Counted from the stretch's first letter, positions 6,373-15,896 are shown. The stretch: DNA of 24,490 bases from Campylobacter sp. (GCF_020024835.1 NZ_JAHHTD010000021.1:1-24490), one strand, 5' to 3'. A program made the numbers and translations. The notes: generated by a model from the sequence alone, not told the origin.

Positions 6373-9300
6373 TTATAATTTTTTCGCATAAGATTTTTTT
6401 GTATAACTAATTACACTTAATATTATCATTAAAATAAAGCTCCAATATACGTAATTAGGTATTTTTACAGCATCGCCAGCTGCATAAGAATGCATTCCAA
6501 CTAAGAAATAATTTACTCCAAAATAAGTCATAATAATTACCCAGTAGGCAAACATTGAATATAGTGCAAAAGTATATTGATTTGCCCATTTTGGAACCAA
6601 ACGTATATGTAAAATAGCAGCATAAACTAATATACTAATTAAAGCCCAAGTTTCTTTTGAGTCCCAACTCCAATATCTTCCCCAGCTTTCATTTGCCCAT
6701 ATTGCACCTAAAAAATTTCCAATAGTGAGCAAGCAAAGTCCTAAAATCATAGCCATTTCATTGATTCTTGTAGCTTCTGTGATATTTCTTAATATATTTT
6801 CATTATGTTTGCCATTAAGTTTAAGCATAGAAAATAATATTAAAACAAAAATTCCAAGTAAGGCACATAGTCCTAAAAATCCATAACTAGCTGTAATTAC
6901 TGAAACATGTATTGTTAGCCAATATGATTGCAAAACTGGGACCAAATTAGTAATTTGTGGGTCCATTTGACTCAAATGAGCAACACCTAAGGTAACGCCG
7001 GCTAATATAGACGTTAGTGAAAGTGCAATAGGGCTTTTTTTTGAAAAGAAAATTCCAGATAATGATAAGGCCCAGGCTATATAAACCATACTTTCATAAG
7101 CATTGCTCCAAGGCGCTCTACCTGCTATATACCAGCGCAAAGCAAGCCCTAATGTGTGAATTAAAAATGCAATGATATTGACAATATAAACAAATTTGAA
7201 AGCAAGATTAATGCGAATTTTTGGCATTAACATTTTTACAAAAATAATTATAAGAAGCAATAAACCAGCAAATAAGTAAAGCGGTGCGAGTTTTACAAAG
7301 ATTTGACTTTTATTAAGGAAAATTTCTACATAAAGTTTATTTAAATTAGGTATGACTTCGTGTCCATATTTGTGTTGATAATTTTTAATTTCATTTAATG
7401 CTTCATTTGCACTTTTCCAATCATTATTTTTTATGGAATCTGATATAGCATTAAAATAATTTTCAAGTAATTTTTTAACTTCTAAACCTTCTTCGCTTTT
7501 TAAGCCAATATATGCTTGATAAAGAGAAATCCATTGATTATTTGTATGATCTTGTAGAGGTATAATTTTAAAAATTCCGTGAGAAAAAATTAAATTAAGT
7601 ATATTTACTCTTTCATCAAGTTTTATAATTTCTTTATCAAAAACACTTCTACGATTAATATTTTTTCTATTTGCATTTTCGACATATTTTTGTAATTTAT
7701 AATGTTCGGTAGTAAAAAAATCTTTAAAACTGACATATGGAGCAGGTTTGATTTCTAAAATTTTAGAAATTTCTTTATTAATAATTTGATTTTTTGGCAT
7801 AAAAATTATATCTTTATCATACCACGCACTACTATCTAAAATCATTGAAATAATTACTGCCTCTGCGCTTTGATTATCATAACGAGTATTTTTGTAAATT
7901 TTTTCTAAAACTTCAGTTGCTAGTGTGTTAAAAGGAACCATTCTACCATCTGATTTTTGAACTACTAGTGTGGCTAATTCTTTAGCATGTTGTTCATCTA
8001 TTTTTATAGGTTCAAAAGCATAAATTTTTGTTGAGTTAAAAAATATAAGAGTAAATAATAATATCGCACTAGTTTTTTTAAGCGCATCTTGATTGATTAA
8101 TGTAGCTAAGGTTCTAAATCTTGAATGTGGATTTAAGATATTTAAAAACATACCTAAGGTTAATAAAAAATATCCTATGTAAGTAGGAATTTTTCCAGGA
8201 TCTTTATTTACTGAAAGTCTTGTTCCTTTTTCATCTTGATCGTAAGAGCTTTGATAAAATCTATAGCCATTATAGTCTAAAACATTATTCATAAAAATCT
8301 TATAATCAAATTTTTCATTGCCATTATTAACCTCAATATAACTTGCATAAGACATAGGAGACATAGAACCAGGATAGCGTTTTAACTCAAAATCTTTTAA
8401 ATATATTTCAAATGGCATCTCAATATCTTTAGGCCCCCATCTTAAAAAAAATACTTCTCCAGCAAGATCTACACGTATAGGGGAATTGTATTCTACTAAA
8501 AATACTTCTTTGCTTTCGCCTTTGTAGCTAATTGTTAAATTTAAAGCATTAATAGCATTATCAGAAAGTTGTGTCGGCATATATTTTGTGCTTTGTGCAA
8601 AATCTTTAAAATTATTCAATATAGAGTTATTCCAATATTTTGCTTCGCCAAATAAAGAAATTAAAATATTTCTTCCAAATTCTATCCAACTTGATTTAAG
8701 CCATATAAAAAAGTTTTCATCTTGTGCTTGATTAACACCTTTTAATATTTTTTTGCCATGTAAAGATGCAAATTTTACAACAAAATTTATGTCATTAAAA
8801 GAATATAATCTTTTATCATACGCACTTGCTTTTTGCAAAGCTTTTAATACATTTTCTTTGCCATCAGCCATTGACATAAATTTTAGATCTATATTCGAGC
8901 TAATGTTTAAATCTTTATCAATCTTTATATAAGGACTAGGAGTGTTATCATTTAAAAAAGAAATATTAATACCATTTAAATTTTTTATTTCACCTGCTTT
9001 AAGAATGAGTTCTTTTGCATTATTATTTTGTAAAATCATTAATGATAAAATCGGATCATAATTATTATCTTCAGTGTAAGTTTCTTTAGCATCTAAGATT
9101 AGATTTTTATAAGTAACATTAGCTTTACCTTGAGGTAAAATTAAATTAAAAGAGAAATTATTAACAAATGGCAAGCTAGCAATGTATTCAGATTTTGAGT
9201 TGCTATAGACTTTATCATCATATAAAGTAGCAATATAAATATAACTTTGTGAAGTTTCAATAAGATTATTTTTTTCATTTTCTCTAATGTGTAAATTTCC

Positions 9301-9603
9301 TTCAAAACCTGCATATCTAGTAACTGCACAACCAAGTAATATAAACAAAAATGCAAGGTGAAATACAAAAAGAGGAAGTTTTTTCTTATTTAACATTTTG
9401 TATTTAAAAATAGCTACTAAAAGATTTAATCCTAAAAGCAATTGTATAAATCCAAACCACGATGTTCCATAAATCATAGCCCAAGCAGTTGGTGTATTAT
9501 AAGCACTTTCTATAAATGTAGCTAAAGCACAAAATAGAGCAAAAAGTAAAAATAAAAAGATAGAAATTTTAATATTGCCAAAAATTAAGAGTTGATTTTT
9601 CAT
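6373..9603 (-). CDS. ccsBA: Fused ResB-CcsA cytochrome c haem lyase (system II)
   Basis: This membrane protein moves haem across the cytoplasmic membrane and attaches it to the CxxCH motifs of periplasmic c-type cytochromes. At 1076 residues it is the natural fusion of ResB/CcsB and ResC/CcsA known from epsilonproteobacteria. The ResB part has three N-terminal membrane spans (H82 in the third), a long periplasmic region, and a fourth span near 475-495. A further span and a periplasmic stretch precede the CcsA part from about residue 765. There the HTLGLALRWY helix (His near 816), the periplasmic-side LTIHVSV His (near 899), the haem-binding WWD motif SWGRYWSWDSKETW (about 968-985) and LVGMHSYAAG (His near 1039) are all present. 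It starts two bases after livF and precedes the small membrane protein. Likely clients in this window are PetC and the 145-residue cytochrome c. Confidence 0.96.
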   Translation of the reverse strand: MKNQLLIFGNIKISIFLFLLFALFCALATFIESAYNTPTAWAMIYGTSWFGFIQLLLGLNLLVAIFKYKMLNKKKLPLFVFHLAFLFILLGCAVTRYAGFEGNLHIRENEKNNLIETSQSYIYIATLYDDKVYSNSKSEYIASLPFVNNFSFNLILPQGKANVTYKNLILDAKETYTEDNNYDPILSLMILQNNNAKELILKAGEIKNLNGINISFLNDNTPSPYIKIDKDLNISSNIDLKFMSMADGKENVLKALQKASAYDKRLYSFNDINFVVKFASLHGKKILKGVNQAQDENFFIWLKSSWIEFGRNILISLFGEAKYWNNSILNNFKDFAQSTKYMPTQLSDNAINALNLTISYKGESKEVFLVEYNSPIRVDLAGEVFFLRWGPKDIEMPFEIYLKDFELKRYPGSMSPMSYASYIEVNNGNEKFDYKIFMNNVLDYNGYRFYQSSYDQDEKGTRLSVNKDPGKIPTYIGYFLLTLGMFLNILNPHSRFRTLATLINQDALKKTSAILLFTLIFFNSTKIYAFEPIKIDEQHAKELATLVVQKSDGRMVPFNTLATEVLEKIYKNTRYDNQSAEAVIISMILDSSAWYDKDIIFMPKNQIINKEISKILEIKPAPYVSFKDFFTTEHYKLQKYVENANRKNINRRSVFDKEIIKLDERVNILNLIFSHGIFKIIPLQDHTNNQWISLYQAYIGLKSEEGLEVKKLLENYFNAISDSIKNNDWKSANEALNEIKNYQHKYGHEVIPNLNKLYVEIFLNKSQIFVKLAPLYLFAGLLLLIIIFVKMLMPKIRINLAFKFVYIVNIIAFLIHTLGLALRWYIAGRAPWSNAYESMVYIAWALSLSGIFFSKKSPIALSLTSILAGVTLGVAHLSQMDPQITNLVPVLQSYWLTIHVSVITASYGFLGLCALLGIFVLILFSMLKLNGKHNENILRNITEATRINEMAMILGLCLLTIGNFLGAIWANESWGRYWSWDSKETWALISILVYAAILHIRLVPKWANQYTFALYSMFAYWVIIMTYFGVNYFLVGMHSYAAGDAVKIPNYVYWSFILMIILSVISYTKKSYAKKL

Positions 9604-9605
9604 TT

Positions 9606-10301
9606 TTAGGCTCCTAAATATTTTTTTCGTATTTCATCGTTTCCGATAAGATCTTTAGCAGGCGATTGCATAGCTATTTTTCCATTCTCTAATACATAAG
9701 CGTAATTACTAATTTTAAGTGCAGAAAATGCATTTTGTTCTACGAGTAATATAGTAATGCCTTCTTCTTTAAGTTTGACGATGATATCAAAAACTTCTCC
9801 AACTATTTTTGGGGCAAGTCCTAAAGAAGGTTCATCTAGCATTAAAAGTTTTGGTTCGCTCATTAAAGCTCTGGAGATAGCTAGCATTTGAGCTTCACCG
9901 CCACTTAAGGTTCCTGCAAGAGCATTTCTTTTATCTTTTAATCTTGGGAAAAGTTTATACATTTGACTTTTTAAATGTTCATAATTTTCAGCGTTATTAA
10001 ATGCTCCTATTTTTAAATTTTCTTCTATGGTTAAGTTAATAAACACTCTTCTGCCTTCTGGAACTAAAGCTATACCTTTTTGAACTAGAGTATGAGGTAG
10101 ATGTCTTTGAGTGTCATAACCTAAAAAAGTGATTTCACCTGATTTTTTAACGCAATTTAGCATTGCGTTTAAGGTAGATGTTTTTCCTGCACCATTTGAT
10201 CCTATTAAACTAACAATTTCACCTGTATTGATAGTAAAATTAATACCCTTAACAGCTTCAATTAAACCATAATATACATGTAGATTTTTAACAACTAGCA
10301 T
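9606..10301 (-). CDS. livF: Branched-chain amino-acid ABC transporter ATPase LivF
   Basis: One of two nucleotide-binding subunits of the Liv importer for leucine, isoleucine and valine, on the cytoplasmic face. At 231 residues it has the family length. Walker A is GSNGAGKT (34-41), the signature LSGGE (132-136), Walker B LLMLDEPSLGL (153-163), and the H-loop region appears as ILLVEQNA; the Gln-Asn in place of the usual His is normal for LivF proteins. Its start overlaps the end of livG by 14 bases, so the two are translationally linked. Confidence 0.96.
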   Translation of the reverse strand: MLVVKNLHVYYGLIEAVKGINFTINTGEIVSLIGSNGAGKTSTLNAMLNCVKKSGEITFLGYDTQRHLPHTLVQKGIALVPEGRRVFINLTIEENLKIGAFNNAENYEHLKSQMYKLFPRLKDKRNALAGTLSGGEAQMLAISRALMSEPKLLMLDEPSLGLAPKIVGEVFDIIVKLKEEGITILLVEQNAFSALKISNYAYVLENGKIAMQSPAKDLIGNDEIRKKYLGA

Positions 10302-11058
10302 TAAAATCTCCTAAATATGCATTGATAACTTCAGAATTTTTGATTGCATCTGTTGGCTTGCCTTCAAATATTGTTTTACCATAATCAAGCACCATAACTT
10401 TATTGCAAAGTTTATTAACAAATTTCATATCGTGTTCTATAAGTAAAACACTAATTTTTTTAGTATCTCTTATGTTAAAAATTAATTGTGCTAAATCATC
10501 ACTTTCAGTTGAATTCATACCTGCTACAGGTTCATCTAAGAGCAGTAATTTAGGATTGGTTGCTAAAGCTCTTGCAATTTCTACTTTTCTTTGCTGTCCA
10601 TAGCTTAAGCTAGTAGCATTTTCATTTGCTAGATTAGCAATATTAAGCTGTTTAAGTATTTCATATGCGGCTTGTTTTGTATGTTTTTCTTGATTATGAA
10701 ATCTCCCTAAATGCAAAAATGCCTCAAATATATTATATTTTACACTTTGATCAAAACCAATTAATACATTTTCTAAAACACTCATACTTGAAAAAAGACG
10801 AATGTTTTGAAAGGTTCTTGCGATGCCAAGATGAACAATTTCATGAGGCTTTAGGTTGTTAATTTTTTTATTAATAAAAAAAATTTCTCCACTACTTGGT
10901 TTATAATTTCCAGTGATAATATTAAATAATGTTGTTTTTCCTGCACCATTTGGTCCGATAAGTCCAAAAATTTCACCTTCTTTGATGGAAAATGAAGTAT
11001 CTGCTATAGCTGTAACTCCACCAAAATTTTTATGAATATTTTTAAGTTCTAAAATCAT
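10288..11058 (-). CDS. livG: Branched-chain amino-acid ABC transporter ATPase LivG
   Basis: The second ATPase of the Liv importer. The 256 residues show Walker A GPNGAGKT (35-42), Q-loop segment RTFQNIRLF, signature LSYGQ (151-155), Walker B LLLLDEPVAGM (171-181), the H-loop LLIEHDM and the LivG/BCA-type C-terminal tail (VINAYLGD). The start codon overlaps the livM stop by four bases (ATGA), and its 3' end overlaps livF. Confidence 0.96.
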   Translation of the reverse strand: MILELKNIHKNFGGVTAIADTSFSIKEGEIFGLIGPNGAGKTTLFNIITGNYKPSSGEIFFINKKINNLKPHEIVHLGIARTFQNIRLFSSMSVLENVLIGFDQSVKYNIFEAFLHLGRFHNQEKHTKQAAYEILKQLNIANLANENATSLSYGQQRKVEIARALATNPKLLLLDEPVAGMNSTESDDLAQLIFNIRDTKKISVLLIEHDMKFVNKLCNKVMVLDYGKTIFEGKPTDAIKNSEVINAYLGDFNASC

Positions 11059-12086
11059 TTTTTATTCCTTTTAGAAAACTTAAATAAAATATCTGTAAGT
11101 TCTTTATCTCCCATAATACCTCTTCTTGCAAAAAGCATTACTAAAATTAATATTACAGAAAATATTACCATTCTAAGTCCAGGCATAGCAGGGGTTTCGT
11201 AACCAAAAATCTTCATACTTTCATCTAAAAATCTTAAATATTCCATTCCTCCAACTACTAAAATAGTTCCAATAATAGCTCCAGTAGTAGATCCAAGACC
11301 TCCTAAAACGATGATGATGAGAAGTTGGAAGGTAAATAAGAAGTCAAATTGCTCAGGGGAAACAGAAGCTAAAGCGCAAGCTAATAACCCACCGCCAACA
11401 CCTTCTAAAAAAGCTGAAGTGCTAAATGCTAGAGTTTTAATCTTAAATGTATTAATACCCATAGCTAAAGCAGCATCTTCGTCATCTCTTACTGCTTTCA
11501 TAGCTCTTCCAAATTTTGAATTTATAATATTTAAAATAATAATAACTGAAAAAATAGCTATTGCGCCACTCCAGTATAAAGTTGTATGTTTTGGAATCTC
11601 ATTAAGGCCTAAAGAACCATTTGTAACAGACGCAAAATTAATAGCCATTAATTTTATAATAATGCCAAATCCTAAAGTTACAATTGCTAAATAATCTCCT
11701 CTAACTCTAAATACAGCAAAAGCTAAAATTAAAGATAATAACATTGCACAAATTCCAGCTGCTAACAATGCTACAATAAAACTTTGTGAATGAATTATTA
11801 AAATTAAATCGCTAGGATCTTCTAAAGAAAATTGGTCTATTTTACTTTCACTAGTGAGTAAAACTAAGGCGGCTACATAAGCACCAACAGCAACAAAGCC
11901 ATTTGGTTCTAAGGAAAATTGACCTGTAACTCCATTTATGAGATTATAACTTACAGCTAAAATAATAAAAATGGCGATATTATTTAAGATTCCTATTTTA
12001 TAGTCGTTTAGAAAATAAGGAGAAAATAAAATAATAGCAACAGCAATAATGAAAAATATCAAATGAGTAACTTTTTTACAAACCAT
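11055..12086 (-). CDS. livM: Branched-chain amino-acid ABC transporter permease LivM
   Basis: Membrane permease subunit, 343 residues with about nine or ten hydrophobic segments. Family marks are GVTGQFSLEPNGFVAVGAYV near the N-terminus, FRVRGDYLAIVTLGFGIIIK in the middle, AVRDDEDAALAMGIN in the cytoplasmic coupling loop, and GGLGSTTGAIIGT near the C-terminus. It begins two bases after the livH stop and shares ATGA with livG. LivM and LivH together form the channel that the LivG and LivF ATPases drive. Confidence 0.95.
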   Translation of the reverse strand: MVCKKVTHLIFFIIAVAIILFSPYFLNDYKIGILNNIAIFIILAVSYNLINGVTGQFSLEPNGFVAVGAYVAALVLLTSESKIDQFSLEDPSDLILIIHSQSFIVALLAAGICAMLLSLILAFAVFRVRGDYLAIVTLGFGIIIKLMAINFASVTNGSLGLNEIPKHTTLYWSGAIAIFSVIIILNIINSKFGRAMKAVRDDEDAALAMGINTFKIKTLAFSTSAFLEGVGGGLLACALASVSPEQFDFLFTFQLLIIIVLGGLGSTTGAIIGTILVVGGMEYLRFLDESMKIFGYETPAMPGLRMVIFSVILILVMLFARRGIMGDKELTDILFKFSKRNKK

Positions 12087-12088
12087 AA

Positions 12089-12985
12089 TTAAAACCTACT
12101 TTTTTCAAAATTTATACCTAAAATTCCGGTAGGTTTAAATAGTAATATTAAAACTAAAAATATGAAAGCAAATGCATCTTTAAAGCCTGAAAGATCCGGA
12201 AAAATTGCTACTGCAACTACTTCTGTAAATCCGATAATTAAACCACCTAAAACTGCTCCAGCTACTGACCCAATTCCACCTAAAACTGCTGCTCCAAAAG
12301 CTTTTAATCCTATTAAAGTTCCCATACTAGGTTCTACTGAAGGATAGCTTATTGCCCAAAAAATTCCACCAATAGCAGCTAAAGCAGAACCTAAAGCAAA
12401 AACTATGGAAATAATACGATTTGCATCAATTCCCATTAAATTCACCGTGTGAATATCAAATGCTAAAGCCCTAATAGCTATGCCATATTTACTTTTGTAA
12501 AGAATATATAAGACTATTAATAAAATGAAAAAAGTAAGAATAGGTACTAAAATGGTATTTATACTAATGCTTATATCAAAAATGTTAATTATATTTTCTA
12601 AATAGCTTGGAACAGGAAAATATCTAGGAGTGGAGCCAAACATAACATTAAAAATATTTTGTATCAAAAAGCTAATGCCTATAGCCGTAATTAATAAAGA
12701 AATTCTAGGCGCTTTTCTTAGAGGCTTATAAGCAATTTTATCTATAGTAATACCTAAAGCAGCTGCAAAGAGCATTGCTAAGGATAAAGCTCCCAAAAAA
12801 GGAACATTCATATTTGTTACACAAAATAATGCTACATAAGCACCTACCATCATTATATCACCATGGGCAAAGTTAATTAATCTTAAAACACCATATACCA
12901 TAGTATAACCTATGGCTATAAGTGCATACATACTACCTAAGCTAAAACCATTAATAATTTGTTGTAAAATTAAAGAATTATCCAT
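12089..12985 (-). CDS. livH: Branched-chain amino-acid ABC transporter permease LivH
   Basis: Membrane permease partner of LivM, 298 residues with about eight hydrophobic segments. LRLINFAHGDIMMVGAY (about 34-50), the coupling-loop AIRALAFDIHTVNLMGID and GGIGSVAGAVLGGLIIG near the C-terminus are typical of the family. An AAGGGG ribosome site overlaps the end of livK, eight bases before the ATG. The gene lies directly after the two binding-protein genes. Confidence 0.95.
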   Translation of the reverse strand: MDNSLILQQIINGFSLGSMYALIAIGYTMVYGVLRLINFAHGDIMMVGAYVALFCVTNMNVPFLGALSLAMLFAAALGITIDKIAYKPLRKAPRISLLITAIGISFLIQNIFNVMFGSTPRYFPVPSYLENIINIFDISISINTILVPILTFFILLIVLYILYKSKYGIAIRALAFDIHTVNLMGIDANRIISIVFALGSALAAIGGIFWAISYPSVEPSMGTLIGLKAFGAAVLGGIGSVAGAVLGGLIIGFTEVVAVAIFPDLSGFKDAFAFIFLVLILLFKPTGILGINFEKSRF

Positions 12986-12993
12986 TTTGCCCC

Positions 12994-14109
12994 TTAAGGA
13001 ATAATTGAGTCTTTATAAATTTGCTTTTGATTTTCTATTGTTTTAATAACAATAGATCTTGTAGCATTTCCATTTTTATCAATACTAATAATACCGCTTA
13101 CACCTTGAAAATTTGAGGTGGTATGAATATTATTATTGATACATTCTGCATTGAGATTATTAATACATTTTTGCATAGCTTCATAAATGATAAAATAAGC
13201 ATCAGCACCCATTGCACTAAAATTTGGAACTTCTTTATTTTGTTTTTCATTCTCATATGCTTGTATAAAATCTTTTGATAAATTAGTAGGTGGATTATTA
13301 TAATCAAAACTATCTGTAAAAATATAACCTTCTGCGGCATCTCGAGCTAAATTTATAAAAGTCTCATCTGCTACACCATCTGCTGAACCCATAGGGATAT
13401 TTAAACCCATAGTTTTTGCTTGTCTTGCAAATAATGATGCTTCAGTATAATATACTGGAAGATATATAAAATCAGGATTTAAATTTTTAATTTGAGAAAT
13501 AATTGCTTTAAAGTCTTTATCGCCAGCAGTAATTCTAAATTTATCTAAAATTTTACCACCTTGTTTATTAAATTCTTGAATGAAAGCCTTAGTTAAGCCT
13601 AAAGAATAATCTGTTGTTTGATCAGTAACCACAACAGCTTTTTTATAATGAAGTTTATTTCTTATATAATTTGCCAATGAAGAACCTTGAAAACTATCTG
13701 TAAAACAAACTCTACTTGCATAATGTTTTTTGTTTAAAATTTTATCAGCTGTTGCAGCTGGAGCTACAACGGGAATCTTTTTTTCTTCTCCAATTCTTAT
13801 AACTTGTAAAGTATTTGCTGTAATCATTTCTCCGATTAAGGCTTGAACTTTATTTTGTGAAACAAGTCTTGTGCTTGCATTTGCACTTTCGATTTTATCG
13901 CCTTTTGTATCTACTATTATGAGATTGATTGTATCGCCATTGTCTAAAGTGTTTTTCATAGAATTTGCAATTTTTATACCATCTAAAGCACTTTGTCCAT
14001 AAGCAGCAGTAGCTCCAGTTAAAGGAAGAACGACGCCGATATTTATTTCTTTTGCTTGCAAGATATTTGCAATTACAAATGATAATATAGTAATGCTAAT
14101 TTTTTTCAT
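12994..14109 (-). CDS. livK: Periplasmic branched-chain amino-acid binding protein (second copy)
   Basis: Extracytoplasmic solute receptor of the Liv importer, type I periplasmic-binding fold. The start taken is ATG at 14109, after AAAGG with an eight-base spacing; a longer reading from TTG at 14124 would overlap the livJ stop and is less likely. This gives 371 residues with a Sec signal (MKKISITILSFVIANILQAK) and a mature start EINIGVVLPLTG. It is paralogous to the gene just upstream, sharing for example LPLTG, GDKDFKAI, NPPTNLSKDF and AMGADAY. A 68-base stretch (13256-13323) is identical in both genes although the flanks diverge. The livK/livJ names follow Campylobacter usage for this gene order; the ligand of each copy is not proven by the sequence. 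Confidence 0.93.
   Translation of the reverse strand: MKKISITILSFVIANILQAKEINIGVVLPLTGATAAYGQSALDGIKIANSMKNTLDNGDTINLIIVDTKGDKIESANASTRLVSQNKVQALIGEMITANTLQVIRIGEEKKIPVVAPAATADKILNKKHYASRVCFTDSFQGSSLANYIRNKLHYKKAVVVTDQTTDYSLGLTKAFIQEFNKQGGKILDKFRITAGDKDFKAIISQIKNLNPDFIYLPVYYTEASLFARQAKTMGLNIPMGSADGVADETFINLARDAAEGYIFTDSFDYNNPPTNLSKDFIQAYENEKQNKEVPNFSAMGADAYFIIYEAMQKCINNLNAECINNNIHTTSNFQGVSGIISIDKNGNATRSIVIKTIENQKQIYKDSIIP
13256..13323 (-). repeat. 68-bp perfect direct repeat, copy in livK
   Basis: By base-by-base comparison, identical to 14383-14450 in livJ, same orientation and same reading frame, 1127 bases apart. It encodes residues around 263-285, including DSFDYNNPPTNLSKDFIQAY. Confidence 0.95.
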
Positions 14110-14120
14110 AACTATACCTT

Positions 14121-15236
14121 TCAAGGATTAATAATAGTTTTGTAATTTTGCTTTTGTTCTTGTATTTCTTTAATAACCACAGAACGACTCACATTTCCAC
14201 TTTTATCGATACTTATAATTCCACCAACACCTTCAAAATTTAAAGTGGAATGAATTTTATCATTGATACATTGGGCAGTAAGAGTTTTAAGACACTCATT
14301 CATTGCATTTACCATCACATAATAAGCATCAGCACCCATAGCAGAAAATGCTGGAAGTTCTTTTGTATTATGCTCTTTTTCGTATGCTTGTATAAAATCT
14401 TTTGATAAATTAGTAGGTGGATTATTATAATCAAAACTATCTGTAAAAATTACACCATTAACTGCATCTCCACCAAGCTCTATAAAAGTTTTATTATTAA
14501 CTCCATCTCCTGCACTTAAAAGCTTGTTAAAACCTACAGCTTTTGCTTGTCTAGCGATTAAAGCAGCTTCAGGATGGTAAATTGGCATATAAACAAAATC
14601 AGGATTGATGTTTTTTAATTGAGACACAATAGCTTTAAAATCTTTATCTCCAGATGATATGATTAATTTTTTGAGTATTTTTCCACCATTTCTTTTAAAT
14701 TCTTTTTCAAATGCTTTGGCAAGTCCCAAAGAATAAACATTGCTTTGATCAACAATAATAGCAACACTTCTTAAATTTAAGTTTTGATAAGCATAATTTG
14801 CAAATTTATCACCTTGAAAGCTATCCATAAAGCAAACTCTGCTTGCATAAGTTTTTTTGTCTAAAAGCTTATCACCTGATGCAACAGGAGCTATGGCTGG
14901 AATTTTTCTTTCTTCGGCTATAGATAAAACCTGCATAGTATTTGGAGTTACTGCCTCACCGATTAATCCTAATACTTTATCTTGCGATATTAATCTAATT
15001 GTAGCATTTGCACTTTCAATTTTATCACCTTTAGTGTCAATTGCTATGATTTTAACATTACTTCCATTTTTTAGATTTGGATTAAGTGAATTTGCAAGTT
15101 TAATACCCTCATAAACATCATTACCATAAGCTGCTAAAGATCCTGTTAATGGCAATACAACACCTATTTTTACTTCTGCGCCATACATAAAATTCATACA
15201 AAGTAAGCTCGCTAATATAATAAGCTTTTTTTTCAT
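14121..15236 (-). CDS. livJ: Periplasmic branched-chain amino-acid binding protein (first copy)
   Basis: First of two tandem solute-binding genes of the Liv importer. ATG at 15236 is preferred, with AAGGAG at a six-base spacing; TTG at 15239 is also in frame. The 371-residue product has a signal peptide (MKKKLIILASLLCMNFMYGA), then EVKIGVVLPLTGSLAAYG and the two-lobe binding fold to the end. A Cys in the signal region is not in a clear lipobox, so a soluble periplasmic protein is favoured. Twelve bases separate the downstream livK ATG region from its stop. By eye the two paralogues share a bit over half of their residues, so the fully identical 68-base patch at 14383-14450 stands out. Confidence 0.94.
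   Translation of the reverse strand: MKKKLIILASLLCMNFMYGAEVKIGVVLPLTGSLAAYGNDVYEGIKLANSLNPNLKNGSNVKIIAIDTKGDKIESANATIRLISQDKVLGLIGEAVTPNTMQVLSIAEERKIPAIAPVASGDKLLDKKTYASRVCFMDSFQGDKFANYAYQNLNLRSVAIIVDQSNVYSLGLAKAFEKEFKRNGGKILKKLIISSGDKDFKAIVSQLKNINPDFVYMPIYHPEAALIARQAKAVGFNKLLSAGDGVNNKTFIELGGDAVNGVIFTDSFDYNNPPTNLSKDFIQAYEKEHNTKELPAFSAMGADAYYVMVNAMNECLKTLTAQCINDKIHSTLNFEGVGGIISIDKSGNVSRSVVIKEIQEQKQNYKTIINP
14383..14450 (-). repeat. 68-bp perfect direct repeat, copy in livJ
   Basis: Partner of 13256-13323. The flanks differ immediately on both sides: CG versus CA before, T versus A after. Confidence 0.95.
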
Positions 15237-15251
15237 CAAATACTCCTTAGT

Positions 15252-15689
15252 TTATTTTAAAAATATCCCATGTTTAGTTTTAGTTTTTGGTTCTTCTTCT
15301 AATAATTCTTCTTGATTTAATTCTATGGAAAAGTTTTGCCCTTTTAGGTAAGCAATTATATAATCTATATCATCATCACTTAATCTTCTTGCATAAATTC
15401 CCATTTGAATATTGTCTGCACTAGAGTTAGGATAATACCCGTTTGCATAATCTTTTAGCGATCCTTTAATTTGTGCAGGAGTTAAATTTCTAATAGATTT
15501 TTTCCCATAACTAGTTTTTTCGCCATTATCTCCATGACATACATTGCATTTATTGATAAAATATATTTCTTTGGATTTTTGCATATCATAATCAGTATTA
15601 CCATTAAACGTATATGTTAGTAAAGATTTAACATTAAATGCTAATAAAGAATTAGTAAAAAATAAAATAAATAAGATTAATCGTAACAT
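15252..15689 (-). CDS. Periplasmic mono-haem cytochrome c
   Basis: A 145-residue protein with a signal peptide (MLRLILFILFFTNSLLAF) and one class I haem site, CNVCH (C48, C51, H52), followed by GDNGE. M96 (NIQMGIYARRLS) is the probable axial ligand, and the SDDDIDYIIAYLKGQ helix is the usual C-terminal haem-packing helix. It presumably carries electrons in the periplasm; its partner cannot be read from the sequence. From memory it corresponds to C. jejuni Cj1020c, which also sits next to livJ. It is the first gene of the minus-strand series and lies 15 bases from livJ, so it may be co-transcribed with the Liv genes and, at the far end, with the haem lyase that matures it. Confidence 0.92.
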   Translation of the reverse strand: MLRLILFILFFTNSLLAFNVKSLLTYTFNGNTDYDMQKSKEIYFINKCNVCHGDNGEKTSYGKKSIRNLTPAQIKGSLKDYANGYYPNSSADNIQMGIYARRLSDDDIDYIIAYLKGQNFSIELNQEELLEEEPKTKTKHGIFLK

Positions 15690-15727
15690 AATTAGAAATA
15701 CCTTTATTCTATCAAAAATGATCGCTG

Positions 15728-15733
15728 ATTATA
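15728..15733 (-). promoter_or_regulatory. Candidate -10 for the cytochrome c-liv-ccsBA-lepA series
   Basis: Read on the minus strand this is TATAAT preceded by AGA, about 39 bases before the cytochrome start. It would give a leader near 30 bases containing AAAGG. A second hexamer, TAGAAT at 15706-15711, is too close to the ribosome site to be the better choice. Confidence 0.5.
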
Positions 15734-15896
15734 TCTAAAAAAGATAAATAATAAACAATTAGTTTTTTTATATAAAAATTAATAATTTAAATTTAAATTA
15801 TGTAAAATTTGTGCTAGTGTTAGCTTTTGTTTTGAGTTTAAAATATTTTTTGGTAACTAGTTTGATTTTTATAATCTTTAATTTATGTAAAGAACA

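Noticed and set aside
14110..14124. Upstream TTG start for livK
   Set aside because: It would place the ribosome site AAAGG inside the coding region; ATG 14109 is correctly spaced and starts a normal signal peptide.
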